A stretch of 64,000 nt of DNA from Rugalucina vietnamica (GCA_964017185.1 OZ024883.1:1612001-1676000); one strand, 5' to 3'; counted from the stretch's first letter, positions 11,863-24,583 are shown. Notes: generated from the letters alone by a model not told the origin. A program made the numbers and translations.

Positions 11863-12203
11863 TTAAACCGGGATAAACCAGGCAGTTAAACCGGAGCAGT
11901 GATAACAAGGCTCCATGTACATCATGTTTCATGAAATGCTTTTGTTGGACCTGGACGGAAGATCAGATATATGTTTTCAGTAGGATGGCTTGAGTCTGTG
12001 CAGAATTATATAGAACGTTTCCGCATCTTACTTTGTAGTAATGCTGTACACGACCTGTACATGATGTGTGCTCGCGCGCGCGTGCCAGTATTACAGATTC
12101 GACTTAATCGTCGTGGCCTGACCCTGATGGTACCTGATCGTAAAAGGATACTAAAGATTAGGTTTTTGATGCTATCTGAAGGAGAATATAAACATTAGCA
12201 TAT

Positions 12204-12438
12204 GAGCCGCCTCATGGGAAAACCAACAATCTGCATAGGCGAAAACAAAGACGCAGATCAGCTTCGCGGTAACCGCGAAGCTGATCAGCGCCTTTGTTTT
12301 CGCTACACGGATAGTACCTCTTCTACTTAAATCCGAAAATTCAAACTTCTAGCTCTTTTCTGTGCTTGTACAGGTTGGTTTGTGTCAGACCTGTTCGGAA
12401 ACCACATTCAATTTGTTGGTTTTCCCACGAGGTGGCTC
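12204..12438 (+). mobile_element. MITE-1 copy, near full length
   Basis: Ends gagccgcctcatgggaaaac and ttcccacgaggtggctc. Carries the palindrome centred on cttcgcggtaaccgcgaag. The flanks do not show a clear target duplication. Confidence 0.88.
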
Positions 12439-13689
12439 AATTATAATAAAACAAAATTTAAGGCGTATCAAGATGTGGGTATTCAATCCGATAATGTTAT
12501 GGAATTGTCCGTTTTTCTAATAAATAAATAAATTTATTTAAGAGGATTGTATGTATAGCGTCTCAAAAGACCGTCTTTTAAGATAAAATACATTCCAGTT
12601 TCATTTGATTGATGTAGGCGCTAATTAACCAATTAGCTATGCAATAACCTATGCGTCTGGAATCATTCTTTTGATGTGCGCGGAACACATGTGCGTAAAC
12701 ACGCCCGCCTCTTATCTTATCGTATGCTATTCATAAAAGGATTTGAGTAGCTTCAGAAAGGATTGACAACATTTCTTGGAAATCATTTATAACAAACTGC
12801 AAGTTTTCGGGGAATATTCGTTATTCGTAGCGTTGAAGCATCATCCGCGTGTGTCTTACAAAAAAAAACTATTGTAACATCGGTGCTAAATTCATTGTGG
12901 AACATTTATTCATTATTATGTAGAATTAACATTATGACTCTGCATCTCGGGGTAATGACATTGACAATAGAGAACAAAATTTAACCATCGTTTTGTTCAA
13001 ACTGTCGAGCATCTTTTAAGTGTAACACGTTTTCGTTTTCATAGTGTTGTCTGTTTAACGATCAGTTAGCTGGGATATGAAACAAAAGCGTTATTTAATA
13101 TTTAACATAAATGTCTAGCAAAATTTTGCGTCGACAGGATAGTTATTGACATTATATATGTACGATTCTTCAATGATTTTTGTTACATTTTATTCTCCAC
13201 AAAACTCGCAATTTTCTAAAATTTATATCCAACATGCTATCGAAATACAATTTAGTTTAATTGCAACTACGTGTAATATTTCAAGTTAATATGTGGGCAA
13301 TTGCACTCCAATAGGCTCCCTTTTTATTAAAAATAATAATTTCATAACTATAAATCAGTTACATATGAAATTCGAGAGCTGTAAGTTCAAATATTTCAAC
13401 AAAATAAAGCGCACAGGAAAGAGTTTCCTCAATAAACCGAAATACATGTATTGATAAGGATTTGCGTAAAAAAAATACCATTTCTAATTTATGGCTTGAA
13501 GAGGCTACATATTGTTTTGCTAACTCAATGATTCACATATGATATCGTGCATATTTAATTAACTGTACACCAAAAGGATATTAACTAGTCAAGGACTTTG
13601 GTGGCGACAATGTGTTCTGCGGTTTGAAGCACTGGATCGACAATCATGACAGTTAATGGATCTAGGGAAAGAAAAGATGTAATTTGACC
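12439..13689. other. no gene or known repeat seen
   Basis: AT-rich, no coding signal. A short (TAAA)n-like tract is at about 12520-12540. Confidence 0.4.
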
Positions 13690-13812
13690 ACAATCAATCG
13701 CAGGTTCGACCCCTGGCTTCTCCAGTCCGTCGGATGGGACTATAAACCGAGGTCCCGTCTCCATATGACCTTAGCTGTTGGTGGGACGTTAAACCACAAT
13801 CAAACAACCAAA
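13690..13812 (+). mobile_element. tRNA-derived SINE, 5' truncated
   Basis: A B-box-like 'ggttcgacccc' is followed by 'gtcggatgggactataaacc' and the tail 'gtgggacgttaaaccacaat', the layout of mollusc SINEs. The A-box side is missing. Confidence 0.55.
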
Positions 13813-13849
13813 CCTACCAGAAAGCATACCCCACTACCAGATCAAATCA

Positions 13850-14620
13850 TAATAACCCCGATATGCATACCAACCTATGTAAATATATTGCAAATATTAC
13901 CCTATCATACAACAGCAAATATACTACGTAAATATATTTGTATGCAGTCTGCACATACGTTAGCAAACATGAATATTATATTTATATTTGACACCTGCAA
14001 ACGTGGTCTCATTTTTGTATTTGCCACATGTTTGCATATGTTTGAAAGATAAAAATATCTCATTTCTGCAGCCTTTACATAGATATGCAAATCTAATTCA
14101 AGAATAATATGCGCGCATGTTTACATGATTCTGAATTGCGATTGGCATACTTATATTTTTCTTATATTTGCTACATGTACCATTCAGGTTGAAAAATAGA
14201 TATTTGAAATCAATTTACTGTACAATTTGAATTACATTAAACAAGTCATTTAAAAGGATTGCATTTGCATGGCAAATTTTTTATTTGATTTACATTTGCA
14301 TAGCGTATTCAAAATGACTGCTCACGTTTTTATTTGCATTAGTCGGTAAATTGCTACATGCAGATTAATATTCACATACGTAGTAAAGGTTAACATGAAC
14401 GGGAAATAGCATGCTATGCAAATATTTGGTAAAACGTTTAAAGTAAACAATAAAATTTGACAAAATATTTACGTACTGCACGATAAGGGTTTGAATCTTA
14501 TAATGCATTTAACATATGCACAGGTCGCACACAATTAAGTAAATGCGGCAAGCTAAATGTGCGCCACCATCCGTATACTTGTGTAAACACAGACATTTTC
14601 CATAGGCAAATGTAATGCGC
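13850..14620 (-). repeat. AT-rich region with inverted satellite unit
   Basis: Rich in 'gcaaatatt' and 'tttgcatatg'. At about 14537-14562 it has 'gtaaatgcggcaagctaaat', the reverse complement of the 7.1-8.1 kb satellite landmark. The rest is too diverged to align by eye. Confidence 0.45.
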
Positions 14621-14649
14621 ATGAACTTCAAATGAAGTCAAATATGAAG

Positions 14650-15231
14650 CAAGCCTTAGTAAATTCTGGCATTTCAGTATGTTTGCAACACTTTTACTAT
14701 GGTGCCTAAATCGACTTTTTCATGCAGTGGCAGAGAATCAGATAAGCATCATTTTGTATTGTATGTAATTTAAAGAGCTTGGATTAATGTGATTAATATG
14801 TAAATAAATTTGTCAATTTTGTTTAATTTTATGGAAATATTGACATCATAAATGGGATAGCTACTGAAACAAATGTAGTTTTCATGTGGAAACATAAATA
14901 AATGTGAATTCAGTTACATGATGAAAAGTTCATTATACAATTCAAGTTTTACCTAGGGCAGTGATCCAGATAAGGTGGATAATTCAGGAATCATGTTAAC
15001 GGTTGCCATGGAAATCATGCATTTTTCGTAGTGCAAACAAGTTTTTCTTTGAGGACAAAACTTCGTTGCATTCTTGGGTCCCAGTGAACGATTTGGCACC
15101 CATGAAAATATCTGGGTGCGCCGAAATGTCAGCGGCGGAGCTCTACGATACAACAGAATAGCTTTATCTAACTGAAGTATCTGTTAGATGGACATATAAG
15201 GCTGGTTTTCTCTCGAATAGCGACTGCCAAT
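14650..15231. other. no gene seen
   Basis: No supported gene. A short open frame on the minus strand at 14953-15153 has no family features. Confidence 0.4.
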
Positions 15232-15403
15232 CATGCGCGGATCCAGAAATTTTCATGAGATGGGGTCCAACGAAAATGGAAATTTTTGGTCACAGACGAG
15301 GGGTGTCCAACCCCCAATAAATCCCGAAATTACCTTTTTTAGGTAAAATTTTCAAATTCCAGGGGGGTCCGGACCCCCGGTCCCCCCTCTGAATCCGCGC
15401 ATG
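15232..15403. mobile_element. MITE with CATGCGCGGAT ends
   Basis: 172 bp with terminal inverted repeats catgcgcggatccaga / ctgaatccgcgcatg. Flanked by CCAAT on both sides (15227-15231, 15404-15408). Interior has 'ggggtgtccaaccccc' and 'ggggtccggaccccc' hairpins. Confidence 0.75.
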
Positions 15404-15591
15404 CCAATATCCTATAGATTATCTAAATATCTCGAAGTCGAAATGTATCCTTGATACACAGCGTGATAGCATACATTTTGCAATTGCAGTTGTTGTTGTA
15501 TTTCTTGAATGCAGTTGCCGTTATAATCACAGTGCAATTAACACATCAGTTATCCATCTTTCAGAATTTTACTTAAATAATTTTGTCGCTT

Positions 15592-15620
15592 AATTTCCAC
15601 CGCGGACCCGCGGTGGGATG
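15592..15620. other. GC-rich palindrome
   Basis: ccaccgcggacccgcggtgg is a near-perfect palindrome in an AT-rich setting. A related motif recurs at about 16343-16366. Confidence 0.5.
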
Positions 15621-16340
15621 AGATTGAATAAGGAAAGAAGGCGGGGTTTATTTCCAGTATATATTTTTATTTCTTAAAAGTAATTGTTATACGATCATAT
15701 TGAGTAAATTAAGTCGTACAACAAGCATGCCATGAAAAATACGGTACGTCGCGCTCACATAATGTCATTTCACTGTGCATTGCATAACGGGGATTCTCTT
15801 TACATGCATTAGCAATACGGAACCCTAAGTCATGATTTGCATTTAATTCGTAGAAGCTGATAATTTTCACTATTTGTCACAAAGCTGGTCGATTACCCAT
15901 TTAGTTAATTTCGCCAAGACAATATTAATCGATACTGACAGCTTTGAAAATAAGTTTTGGGGTATGGAGATGTTAACACTACGTAAACACATATGCCCTT
16001 ACGTTTGTGTTCGCAAAACATAAATTTGACTCTACACAGCATGTTCTAATGAATCTTATGTTATGGAAAACTGGCCAAGTAAGACGCAGCGCAAGACCAT
16101 ATTCGAAAAAAATCATACCAAAATAAAGACACAAGGCAGGGCTAGGGACAAAGACTATCGCAGACTAGTATGCACAGATGCAATGAAAATGTCGCTTATA
16201 TCGCTTGTAAAATCGAGCTCCACGCAAATAAGAAAATGCTCATAAAATCGTATTTTCATATAACAATAACAGGCACAACGTTAACCTAGGCAATTGGTCA
16301 GCTGTCAATCATTTTGACGTCATATTTTTATGTGACAATC

Positions 16341-16440
16341 CTCCGCAAACCCGCGGTGGGATTATACAGGTAACGGGAGGATCCTCCGCGGATCCGCCGC
16401 AATCCGCGGCGGGATTGGATTGCGGCGGGATTGCGGCGGG
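16341..16440. repeat. GC-rich cluster of CCGCGG hairpins and ggattgcggcgg repeats
   Basis: Starts with 'cctccgcaaacccgcggtgg', related to 15592, followed by 'cctccgcggatccgccgc' and tandem 'ggattgcggcgg'. No reading frame. Confidence 0.5.
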
Positions 16441-16852
16441 ATTAAAATATTTTGCGGCAATGAATAAGAAATAATGAATAAGACCATTTATTCAAGTTTG
16501 AAAATTCAAGTAAACCGGTTGATAATCCTGTAATTACTTGTAATTCTATGAATACATCTAGTTTTAAATTGAAAACAATGACCAGAAATCGATGTAAAAT
16601 GCATATGCCTAATTGATTCAATAAACCAAAGTGACACACTACCATCAAATTTCATGAATAAACAATTGGTAAACAATTTGTCTGACCGAGGCACTGAACG
16701 GAGAGCATGTTATGGTATAACAACTGAAGCTACATATATTGCATGAGCTGTAATAATGAACTATCAAAAGTAACTACTTTTCGTTTGTTGAAAGAGCAGC
16801 TAGGCAAAAATAGTTAAAAAATTGTCATTTTGTGACAATTAAAAAGTTATTT

Positions 16853-17036
16853 TTAGCTCATTTGAGCCGAAGGCTCACAAGGTGAGCTTATAGTATGGTA
16901 GTCGAGCCGTCCGTCCGTGCGTGCGTCCGTGTGTCCACACTTTCAATCTTGAATATTTCTGAGACTAGCTGGCCGATTGCAGTCAGATTTTACATGAAGC
17001 AGCATTGGGGTGGGGTATTGCCTGCCATAGGTTTTT
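16853..17036 (+). repeat. R4 family, partial copy
   Basis: Starts agctcatttgagccgaaggc with the family's closing ggtgagcttatag, then (GTCC)n-like 'gtccgtccgtgcgtgcgtcc'. Lies directly before a longer R4 copy. Confidence 0.7.
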
Positions 17037-17954
17037 AGCTCACCTGAGCCGAAGGTTCACAAGGTGAGCTTATAGGATGGCCATGCTCCGTCGTCTGTCC
17101 GTCGTCGTCCGTCGTCTGTCCACAATTGCAAAGATCTTCTTCTCTGAAACCGCTTGGCCAATGAAAGCCAAATTTTGTGTGGAGCATCCATGGGAAAGGT
17201 AAACGAAAGTTTGTTCGCGGGATCTTGATCACATGACCAAGATGGCCGCCACGTCCATATATGGTAAAAACCACTCAAAAATCTTCTCCAGAACCATCGG
17301 GCCGATTTCCACCAAACTTGGTATGTAGCATCCGGGACTCCAGCCCGTCATAGTTTGCGCAAATGATGACCCTGGGATGACCTTGATCTATTTTACGGCA
17401 AGGTCAAATTTGGAAACATAGGCTTTTACATGGGAAAAAGTGAAAACTATGGATTTTTTGAAAACTATTGTAGCCTGAGGCCTGAAAAGTGGTAGATGCA
17501 AACAACTAATGGAGTAGATGAAGGTATGTGATTAATTTAGGTCAAGGTCATCTCTTGACCTTGGCCAGTCTGTCTTCCATACACACTTTTCAAAGATCTT
17601 CTCTGAAACAGCTTGGCCAATCAAAGTGAAATTTTATGTGGAGCATCCAAGGGTAAGGGAGACGAAAGTCTGATCGCGAAATCCAGGTCACATGACGAAG
17701 ATGGCCGCCACGCCCATATATGGTAAAAACCACTCAAAAATATTCTTCTCCAGAACCAGCAGGCGGATTTTCATGAAACTTGGTATGTAGCATTTGGGAC
17801 TCCAGCCCGTCATAGTTTGATCAAATGATGATCATAGGATGACCTTGATCTATTTTACGGCAAGGTCAATTTTGGAGACACAGGCTTTTACATGTGTAAA
17901 AGTGAAACTATGGATTTTTTTAAACTGTTGCAGCCTGAGACCTGAAAAGTGGTA
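17037..17954 (+). repeat. R4 family copy, first half
   Basis: Starts agctcacctgagccgaaggt. Has the hallmark blocks 'cacatgaccaagatggccgcc' (in parts), 'ttggtatgtagcat' and 'gaccttgatctattttacgg', twice in tandem. Interrupted at the TA at 17953-17954 by a 4.5-kb transposon and resumes at 22498. Confidence 0.8.
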
Positions 17955-19398
17955 CACTCCCGGTAAAAAAATAACAACATATTCCGCGTTTCTCCGCAAC
18001 CATGGCAAACGCGAAATTTTTATTTCTCGGAGAAACACCGCGAAATAAGCCAGGTAGAAGAAATCGTCTGCGCGAAATTTCGCGGTGTTTCTCGGTGAAA
18101 TTTCTCGGTGTTTCTCCGAGAAAGGTAATTACCTGGATTTATCGATAAAACTCTTTTTCTCGGAGTTTCTCGGAGGAATTTAAAAGACAAATGCATGTTT
18201 ATAATTTTTGAATAAATATAAAACAATAAGTTAAAAAAAATAATATTTTAAGTATTTGCAAGTATGAAACTTGCAGATGTTACGTATTTGTTTAGATGGC
18301 TTATAATCCACATAAATATATTCTTGATTACATTAAAATTTATGATGACCTTTGTCACTTGTGTTGCTTTTCACATCATCCATGATTATTCGATCTTTGA
18401 ACAGAAGAATGGAAGCGAAAAAATCATTTAAAAATCAAGGGCGTCATTAAAAATTCGCGCCTTGAGCATTGTCCTTTCCAACAAAGAATAAAATTACCAC
18501 ACTTCTAGTGACTATGTGGATAATCAGAATCATTTTCATTGAATGAATATATAAGTTTAATGACATTTGATCAAAGGTATTTAATTATGTACTATAGCAA
18601 TGATTTAACAGGCGGTTTACTTTAATTATGTCAGGATAAATACAAGTCATCAAAATAACATGAATATACCGGCCGGAGATCGAAATCGCAACTTTTTTTT
18701 TCGAAGCGAACGCACTATCTATACATGTAAAACCATCGCGGCCTGTCTTATTAAATGTTCGGACCTTACTTGTCCGCCAGCATTTCTTGGTAAGCTGTTA
18801 ACGTAACCGTTATCAAATATTCAGATTATGGTTCAATATAAATCGCAAATAATTTGAGCATCCGTACATGTACATGTACATGTATATATACTTGTATGTT
18901 TTAGATCGAGACTACATGTAGTAGGAAAGAATTTGCATCAAAAGTTATTCTCCATGAACAACCACAAAGCCGTTTAAATCATGAACTTATGGGATCGCCT
19001 AAATTGATGCCCTTTCACCCGTAATATTGCATGGTATTAACATACATAAATGGTCAACAAAATTTACAGAAATCACTGTTGACTGATTTGGCCAAGTGAT
19101 AGAATTTGCAGTATTACCAGGAAGTGTGTTTCGGCATACACAGTCATGTTCTTGTGTCACATTCTCTAATGAACACGAAGCTGACACTGCTCCTTCACAT
19201 GATAAGGAAGCTGTCTGCCGTAAAATGAAATAAAAAGTCAAGCAAATAAAAATGCCGACCGTGCAGCCAATACTGTCATTGACTTACTCCCAATTGACGG
19301 CTAAATACATCACGTAGATATGAATGTACATGTCCATACATTGCTATTCACGCACATGCATTTGCATCATTAAAATCATTCTTGTTCAAACATTTTAC

Positions 19399-19665
19399 AT
19401 CAGGAAAACATTTCATGGAAAATGTGTATCCCATCAAAAGCAAAACTGGGGTATGCAGGGGTATATCTTTTTTTTGCTCTTTTGCTCCAAAATATAAGAT
19501 TGTGGGTACTAGTTTGAACCGCCTCGGTGAGGCGGTTACAACGTGTACCCACAATCTACGTTTTGAGCATGAATAAGAAAAAGCAAACATTTTCTACTGA
19601 CAATTTTCATTTTTTCTTTTAATCTTTAAACATCTCTGTATATTGCATGGGCATGTTTTCGTAAT
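19399..19665 (+). mobile_element. MITE-2 copy, nested
   Basis: Begins atcaggaaaacatttcatgg, ends gcatgttttcgtaat. Palindromic core gaaccgcctcggtgaggcgg. Nested in the 4.5-kb transposon. Confidence 0.85.
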
Positions 19666-20661
19666 TTTAAAGTTACGGTATATGAAATTATTTCTTTAAA
19701 ACATCATCGACACAAAAGGCAGCAACGCTTTCGGAAGGAGAGATCGGAAAACCTCATAAATACATTTACATGTTTGTTATACCTTGTGCAGAATTGCGGT
19801 TTGTATGGAACATTGTAAATGTACATGTATATACAGACGAGAAATTTTAATGGTCTTAAATTTTTATTTCGCTCCCTCTTTAAATCTGATTGATATTATT
19901 AGATGAAAAATGCATTGTGTGCAACAAATACTTTTGTATAGGATATGTCACACAGTGCATCAAAGTAAGTGGCTGAAATATACAAACTTTTCTTTACATG
20001 TACATGAATTTGGGACAATGTCGGTTATGATAGTATTTTTCTTTTAGTATGCACCATTATTTTGTCGTCATTTGTGTTACGACATCGAGATAAAAATGTG
20101 GATGCATCAAACATACAAAACATACATACTCAAGTATCTGCACTTCATAGCGTGTCGGATGCTGTTTCGGTAGTTTTTGTAAGTGAAGGGTTTACAAATA
20201 CGAATGTTGTGTAGCCCATTTCGAACGTCAGGACATCCCAAACTTGTACAGTACCATAAAGCGACGAAAACGTACCGACATAACCGTGGCTGGGGACAAG
20301 GACGTTAGTAACAGCAATATTGCGCAGTGATTTTTCTATTCATGCACATGCATATTAAAGTTTGTATACTTAGACGGTCCCGGTAATTTTTAAAACTGAC
20401 ACCAAAATATAAGGTCATGTATTTGTTTTCGTGTAAAATGAGAGTATCCGTTCCTGCCTTCTACGGAAACATTAATAAAGGTTAAGTTTTAATCGGCGAT
20501 TTAACGTGTAAATTTGATGTAAGATATCCATACGCCAGTTGAGCTGTGTGCTAGTCGAGCTGCACATGTTTTTCGGAAACGATCAGGATGTGCGATTTTT
20601 GGAACAAGTGCACTTATTAGATCGAATACGGTGAAAAATTCATATCTATACATCTTGATCA

Positions 20662-21085
20662 TGTAACGGGATAGCTTTCCTTGGAAATATGCAAATATCA
20701 AACTCGAGACTTTGTGAATCGAGTAAGTGTTAGGTATATAGCGCAGTAAACCACCCTTGGTGGATGAGCATGCTTTTCCATCGACAGGGTTTGCTGTGGC
20801 TCGGCTCGGCCGCTCGTTACATTTGGTTGCAGCGGTGGGATGATGACAACCGCCAGATCGGGGTTGCCTTACCCATGTAGTCCCAGGCCAAGACTCGGGG
20901 CGAGTCCTCTCGGAGGAGGAAGTAATGTAACGGGATAGCTTCCCTTGGAAATATGCAAATTTCAAACTCGAGACTTTGTGAATCGAGTAAGTGTTAGGTA
21001 TAAAGCGCAGTAAACCACTCTTGGTGGATGAGCATGCTTTTCCATCGACGGGGTTTGCTGTGGCTTGGCTCGGCTGTACGTTACA
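20662..21085 (+). mobile_element. TRIM-like miniature LTR retroelement (fossil)
   Basis: Two direct repeats of about 160 and 150 bp (20662-20821, 20936-21085), each starting TGTAACG and ending CGTTACA. They enclose about 114 bp that starts with a primer-binding-site-like 'tttggttgcagcggtggg' and ends with a purine run 'ggaggaggaag'. No coding part. The two terminal repeats differ at several positions, so it is not recent. A short inverted copy of the repeat end follows (21086-21135). Confidence 0.65.
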
Positions 21086-21179
21086 TGTAACGTACAGCCA
21101 CGTTACATGTAACGTACAGCCGAGCCGAGCCACAGCGTACAGAAATATCAGATTAAAGAAGTAGGGGGATTGTACTAGC

Positions 21180-21258
21180 CGAGTAGTGAAAACAAAGGCG
21201 CTGATCAGCTGTGCAGATACTGCACAGTTGATCTGTGCCTTTATTATCGCATGAGTAT
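21180..21258 (-). mobile_element. MITE-1 palindrome fragment
   Basis: Contains only the palindromic core, in a diverged version: 'gatcagctgtgcagatac' / 'tgcacagttgatctgtgcc'. Confidence 0.6.
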
Positions 21259-21285
21259 AAGTCCAGCGTTCTCATGACGCAGCTC

Positions 21286-21326
21286 ATATAAAAGTGGGGT
21301 ATACATTACATGGACATGTTATCATG
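21286..21326 (-). mobile_element. MITE-2 end fragment
   Basis: 'tataaaagtggggtatac' to 'catggacatgttatcatg', one end of MITE-2. Confidence 0.5.
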
Positions 21327-22497
21327 ATGTGTGTAAATATGTTGAGGAATACCTCATACAATGTATATGGGTTTAAAGCACATGAACATGTAAATGCGTT
21401 TGTTAATTTACTCGATTAATTATCAATTAATTTATCAATTATCAGTAATTGATAAATTGTCTTTACTTGTCATTTTTCACCACGTAGCATGCACTTTCCT
21501 ATGCACTTGACATTTCTGACCGCACCTTGTAAAAACAACATGCCGCCAACACAAAATGTTCATGGCGGAGTTGTCGTTATGCATGGCAATAGGTTTTGCG
21601 TTTATGCATTTAGCAAGAAAAACAGATGCTTAAAAAAAGAAAAGTGTATAAATTGTTTTCTCGTTATCCGCCTTATTCTTATGTGTGCTAGTTAAATACT
21701 GTGTATCCTTATCATCGAGAATGTTGTAATGCATATTCATATATAGGAGTTAGGAGATCGCGGCAGGGTAATCGGGTCAATAAAATTTAAAAAAAAATAG
21801 CTTGCTCTATAAGCTGACAATGTGATGAAATTATGCCATTTCATTCTACATGCACGTTTCCATAGCTTGACATACAACCAGAACCAGAAAACATTTATTT
21901 CATTACAATATGAATTCAAGAATGCGCAAAATGGTTACCTATTATACTCGTACATGTTTATGGCCTATTGCTTTTATGTTTCCTAGCTCAAACAAATGAA
22001 ACTACTTGGATAAAGACATAATTGAGATGAAACAAAGTACTTCTTAATTTGTATGTCAAATGCGAGTCGAGTCATGCCTGACCAACCGTAACGGAAACCA
22101 GTGAAGAAGATTGTGGAATGTTTGCTCAGTAATTAATGTGCCTTATTAAAACGTGTCAAATTGTTAGAGGTGCCATATACAGAAACACTTATAAATACTG
22201 ATCTGTTAAAGGTCTAAAACTTCTTTAATTATTAAAAATATGGTAAAATCGATTTTCACAATCGTGCACAATATTTCTCCGAGAAACACCGCGAACAAGT
22301 AAATCTGGACTTACCTGATTTCACCGGTTAATACCTGCGGTCGCGGTGAAATTTCTCGGTGTTTCTCCGAGAAATCGAACTGAACGAAACGCGAAATATC
22401 TTAATGAAAAGAGAAATTTAGCGTTCTTTCTCCGAGAAAAATAGCTTAGGGTCCTCCGAGAAAAGAAGAATATGTTGTTGATTTTTTACCGGGACTG

Positions 22498-23255
22498 TAG
22501 ATACAAACAACTAACGGAGTAGATGAAGGTATGTGATTAATTTAAGTCATGGTCATCTCTTGACCTTGGCCAGTCTGTCGTCCATACACACTTTTCAAAG
22601 ATCTTCTTCTCTGAAACTGCTCGGCCAATCAAAGTGAAATTTTATGTGGAGCGTCCATGGGTAGGGGGAACGAAATTTTGATCGTGAAATTTGGGTCACA
22701 TGACCAAGATGGCCGCCATGCCCACCTATGGTAAAAAACACTAAAAATTCTTCTTCTCCAGAACCGGCTGGCCGATATTCGCAAAACTTAGTATGTAGCA
22801 TTTGGGACTCCAGCCCATCATAGTTTGTTGAAATGATGACCCTAGGATGACCTTGACATATTTTACGGCAAGGTCAATTATGGAAACATAGGCTTTTACA
22901 TGGGAAAAGGCGAAATCAATGGATATTTTTGAAACTGTTGCAGCCTGAGACCTGAAAGTTGCTGGATGCAGACAACTAATGGAGTCAATGAATGTTAGTA
23001 ATTAATGAAGGTCAATGTCATTTCTTGACCTTGACCCAAGGTCATTTAAATATCAAAACTGAAATTATGGTTTTCTCAGAAATCACTGGGTTTGGAAACT
23101 ATTGCAGCCTGAGACCTGAAACTTTGCAGATTCAGACAACTTATGAAGTCAATAAAGGTGTGTGAGTATTCAAGGTCAAGGTCGTTTCATGATGACTTAA
23201 TATTTGAAGATCAGGCTTCAGGTGAGCGTTCTCAGGACCAATGGTCCTCTGGTTA
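22498..23255 (+). repeat. R4 family copy, second half
   Basis: Continuation of 17037-17954 after the transposon. Ends near 'gaccaatggtcctctggtta', the usual end of this family. Confidence 0.8.
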
Positions 23256-23324
23256 AGCAGATCGGATCGGAACTCTGGTTCCCATGGCAACAGATAGCTC
23301 CCATTGAGTTATAATGGGGTAAAT

Positions 23325-24115
23325 GTTGTGGCCACTCTAGCGCCTTCAATTTTGATCGGATCTTCTTCATACTTGGAAAGAAATAAGGATAGCCATAACA
23401 TCTCGGATGAGTTCGAATTTCAGCCAGATTCAACCCTTGACTGCAGAGTTATCTGCCGTTGACTATGTGAAAAATCAATATTTAGTGTTGTGGCCAAATT
23501 TTTGTTCGGATCTTTTTTATTCTTGAAAGTAACAAGGACATTCGTAACATCTCGGACGAGTTTGAATTTCGACCAGATCTGATCTCGGGCAGCAGAGTTA
23601 TCTGCCCTTGAGTGTTTAAAAAATCAATATTTAGTGTTGTGGTCACTCTAGTGCTTTCAATTTTGATCAGATATTCTTCTTACTTGGAAGTAACAAGGAT
23701 AGCCATAACATCTCGGATGAGTTCGAATTTCAGCCAGATCCGACATTTGACTGCAGAGTTAATCCCTTGACTGTGAAAAATCAATATTTAGTGTTGTAGC
23801 CACACTAGCGCCTTCATTTTATTTGGATCTTCTTTATTCTTGGAAGTAACAAGGACATCCATAACATCTCGGATGAGTTCGAATTTCGACCACATCCGAC
23901 CTCTGACTGCGGAGTTATCTGCCCTTGAGTGTTTGAAAAATCCATATTTTGTGCTGTGGCCACTCTAGCATCTTTGTGGATCTTCTTCATTCTTGCAAGT
24001 AACAAGGATAACTACAATATCTCGAATGAGTTCGAATTTCGACCAGATCAGACTTCTGACTGCGGAGTTACCTGCCCTAGAGTTTTTAAAAAATGTAGCT
24101 AGCACTGTGACCACC
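23325..24115 (+). repeat. 155-bp tandem repeat, about 5 units
   Basis: '(t)tgtggccactctagcgcc' or variants recur at about 23327, 23482, 23633, 23794, 23951 and 24105, each followed by 'acatctcgga(t/c)gagttcgaattt' and 'gcagagttatctgcc'. Abuts the R4 end. Confidence 0.85.
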
Positions 24116-24220
24116 TTATACCTTCAATAGCTGCTCACCCTGCTTTCCTTTATTCATGTTAAACGTTGGTTTCTATGTTTAGTATTTTCTAAATATATTT
24201 TTTCTTATTTCTTGTATATC

Positions 24221-24583
24221 ACTGAACCACTGCGGAAGCCGAGGGTGAGGTTATGGCCATGTAAAATTGGTTTAAGCCCGCCTGTAACCTTTTCTTACTG
24301 ATCGTTCCAAGTAGATACCTCTGTGGTGGTCTTTTTGTTTTATGTCTTGGTGTTTAATATTTTTGTGCTGTTGGCGCCTTATGTATGATTTCATATTTTA
24401 GTTAAGTTTAGGTAACTGATTGGCCACCTATTGGGAATATAGCTGCTCATTCGGCTTACGAAATGTTTTCATGGTATAGGTACCTGATTGTTAGTTTTGT
24501 ATTTTTCCCGGCTCGGATTTTTGGAGTGGGAATCTTTTTCTGATTGCGCCTTTTTCCTGATCTTTGCCTACTTGTACCTTTTT
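24221..24583 (+). repeat. R3 family copy
   Basis: Starts at 'aaccactgcggaagccgagg' and runs to the shared 3' end 'tttgcctacttgtaccttt'. Confidence 0.8.

Larger units (their letters stand above)
17955..22497. mobile_element. 4.5-kb DNA transposon, TA-flanked, non-coding
   Basis: Left end CACTCCCGGTAAAAAAATAA, right end (reverse complement) CAGTCCCGGTAAAAAATCAA; inverted repeats of about 28 bp. Flanked by TA (17953-17954, 22498-22499). The R4 sequence reads straight through if the element is removed (gtggTA|gatRcaaacaact), which proves the boundaries. Both subterminal zones (17985-18190, 22262-22465) are full of the motif ctcggtgtttctccgagaaa. No transposase frame is visible, so it is non-autonomous. 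It carries a MITE-2 (19399), a TRIM (20662) and MITE fragments. A TA target fits Tc1/mariner, Mirage-type or ISL2EU-type families; the choice is open. Confidence 0.8.

Noticed and set aside
20501-21133. 210-residue minus-strand open frame with internal repeats
   Set aside because: Its two internal repeats are the terminal repeats of the miniature LTR element; no protein is implied.
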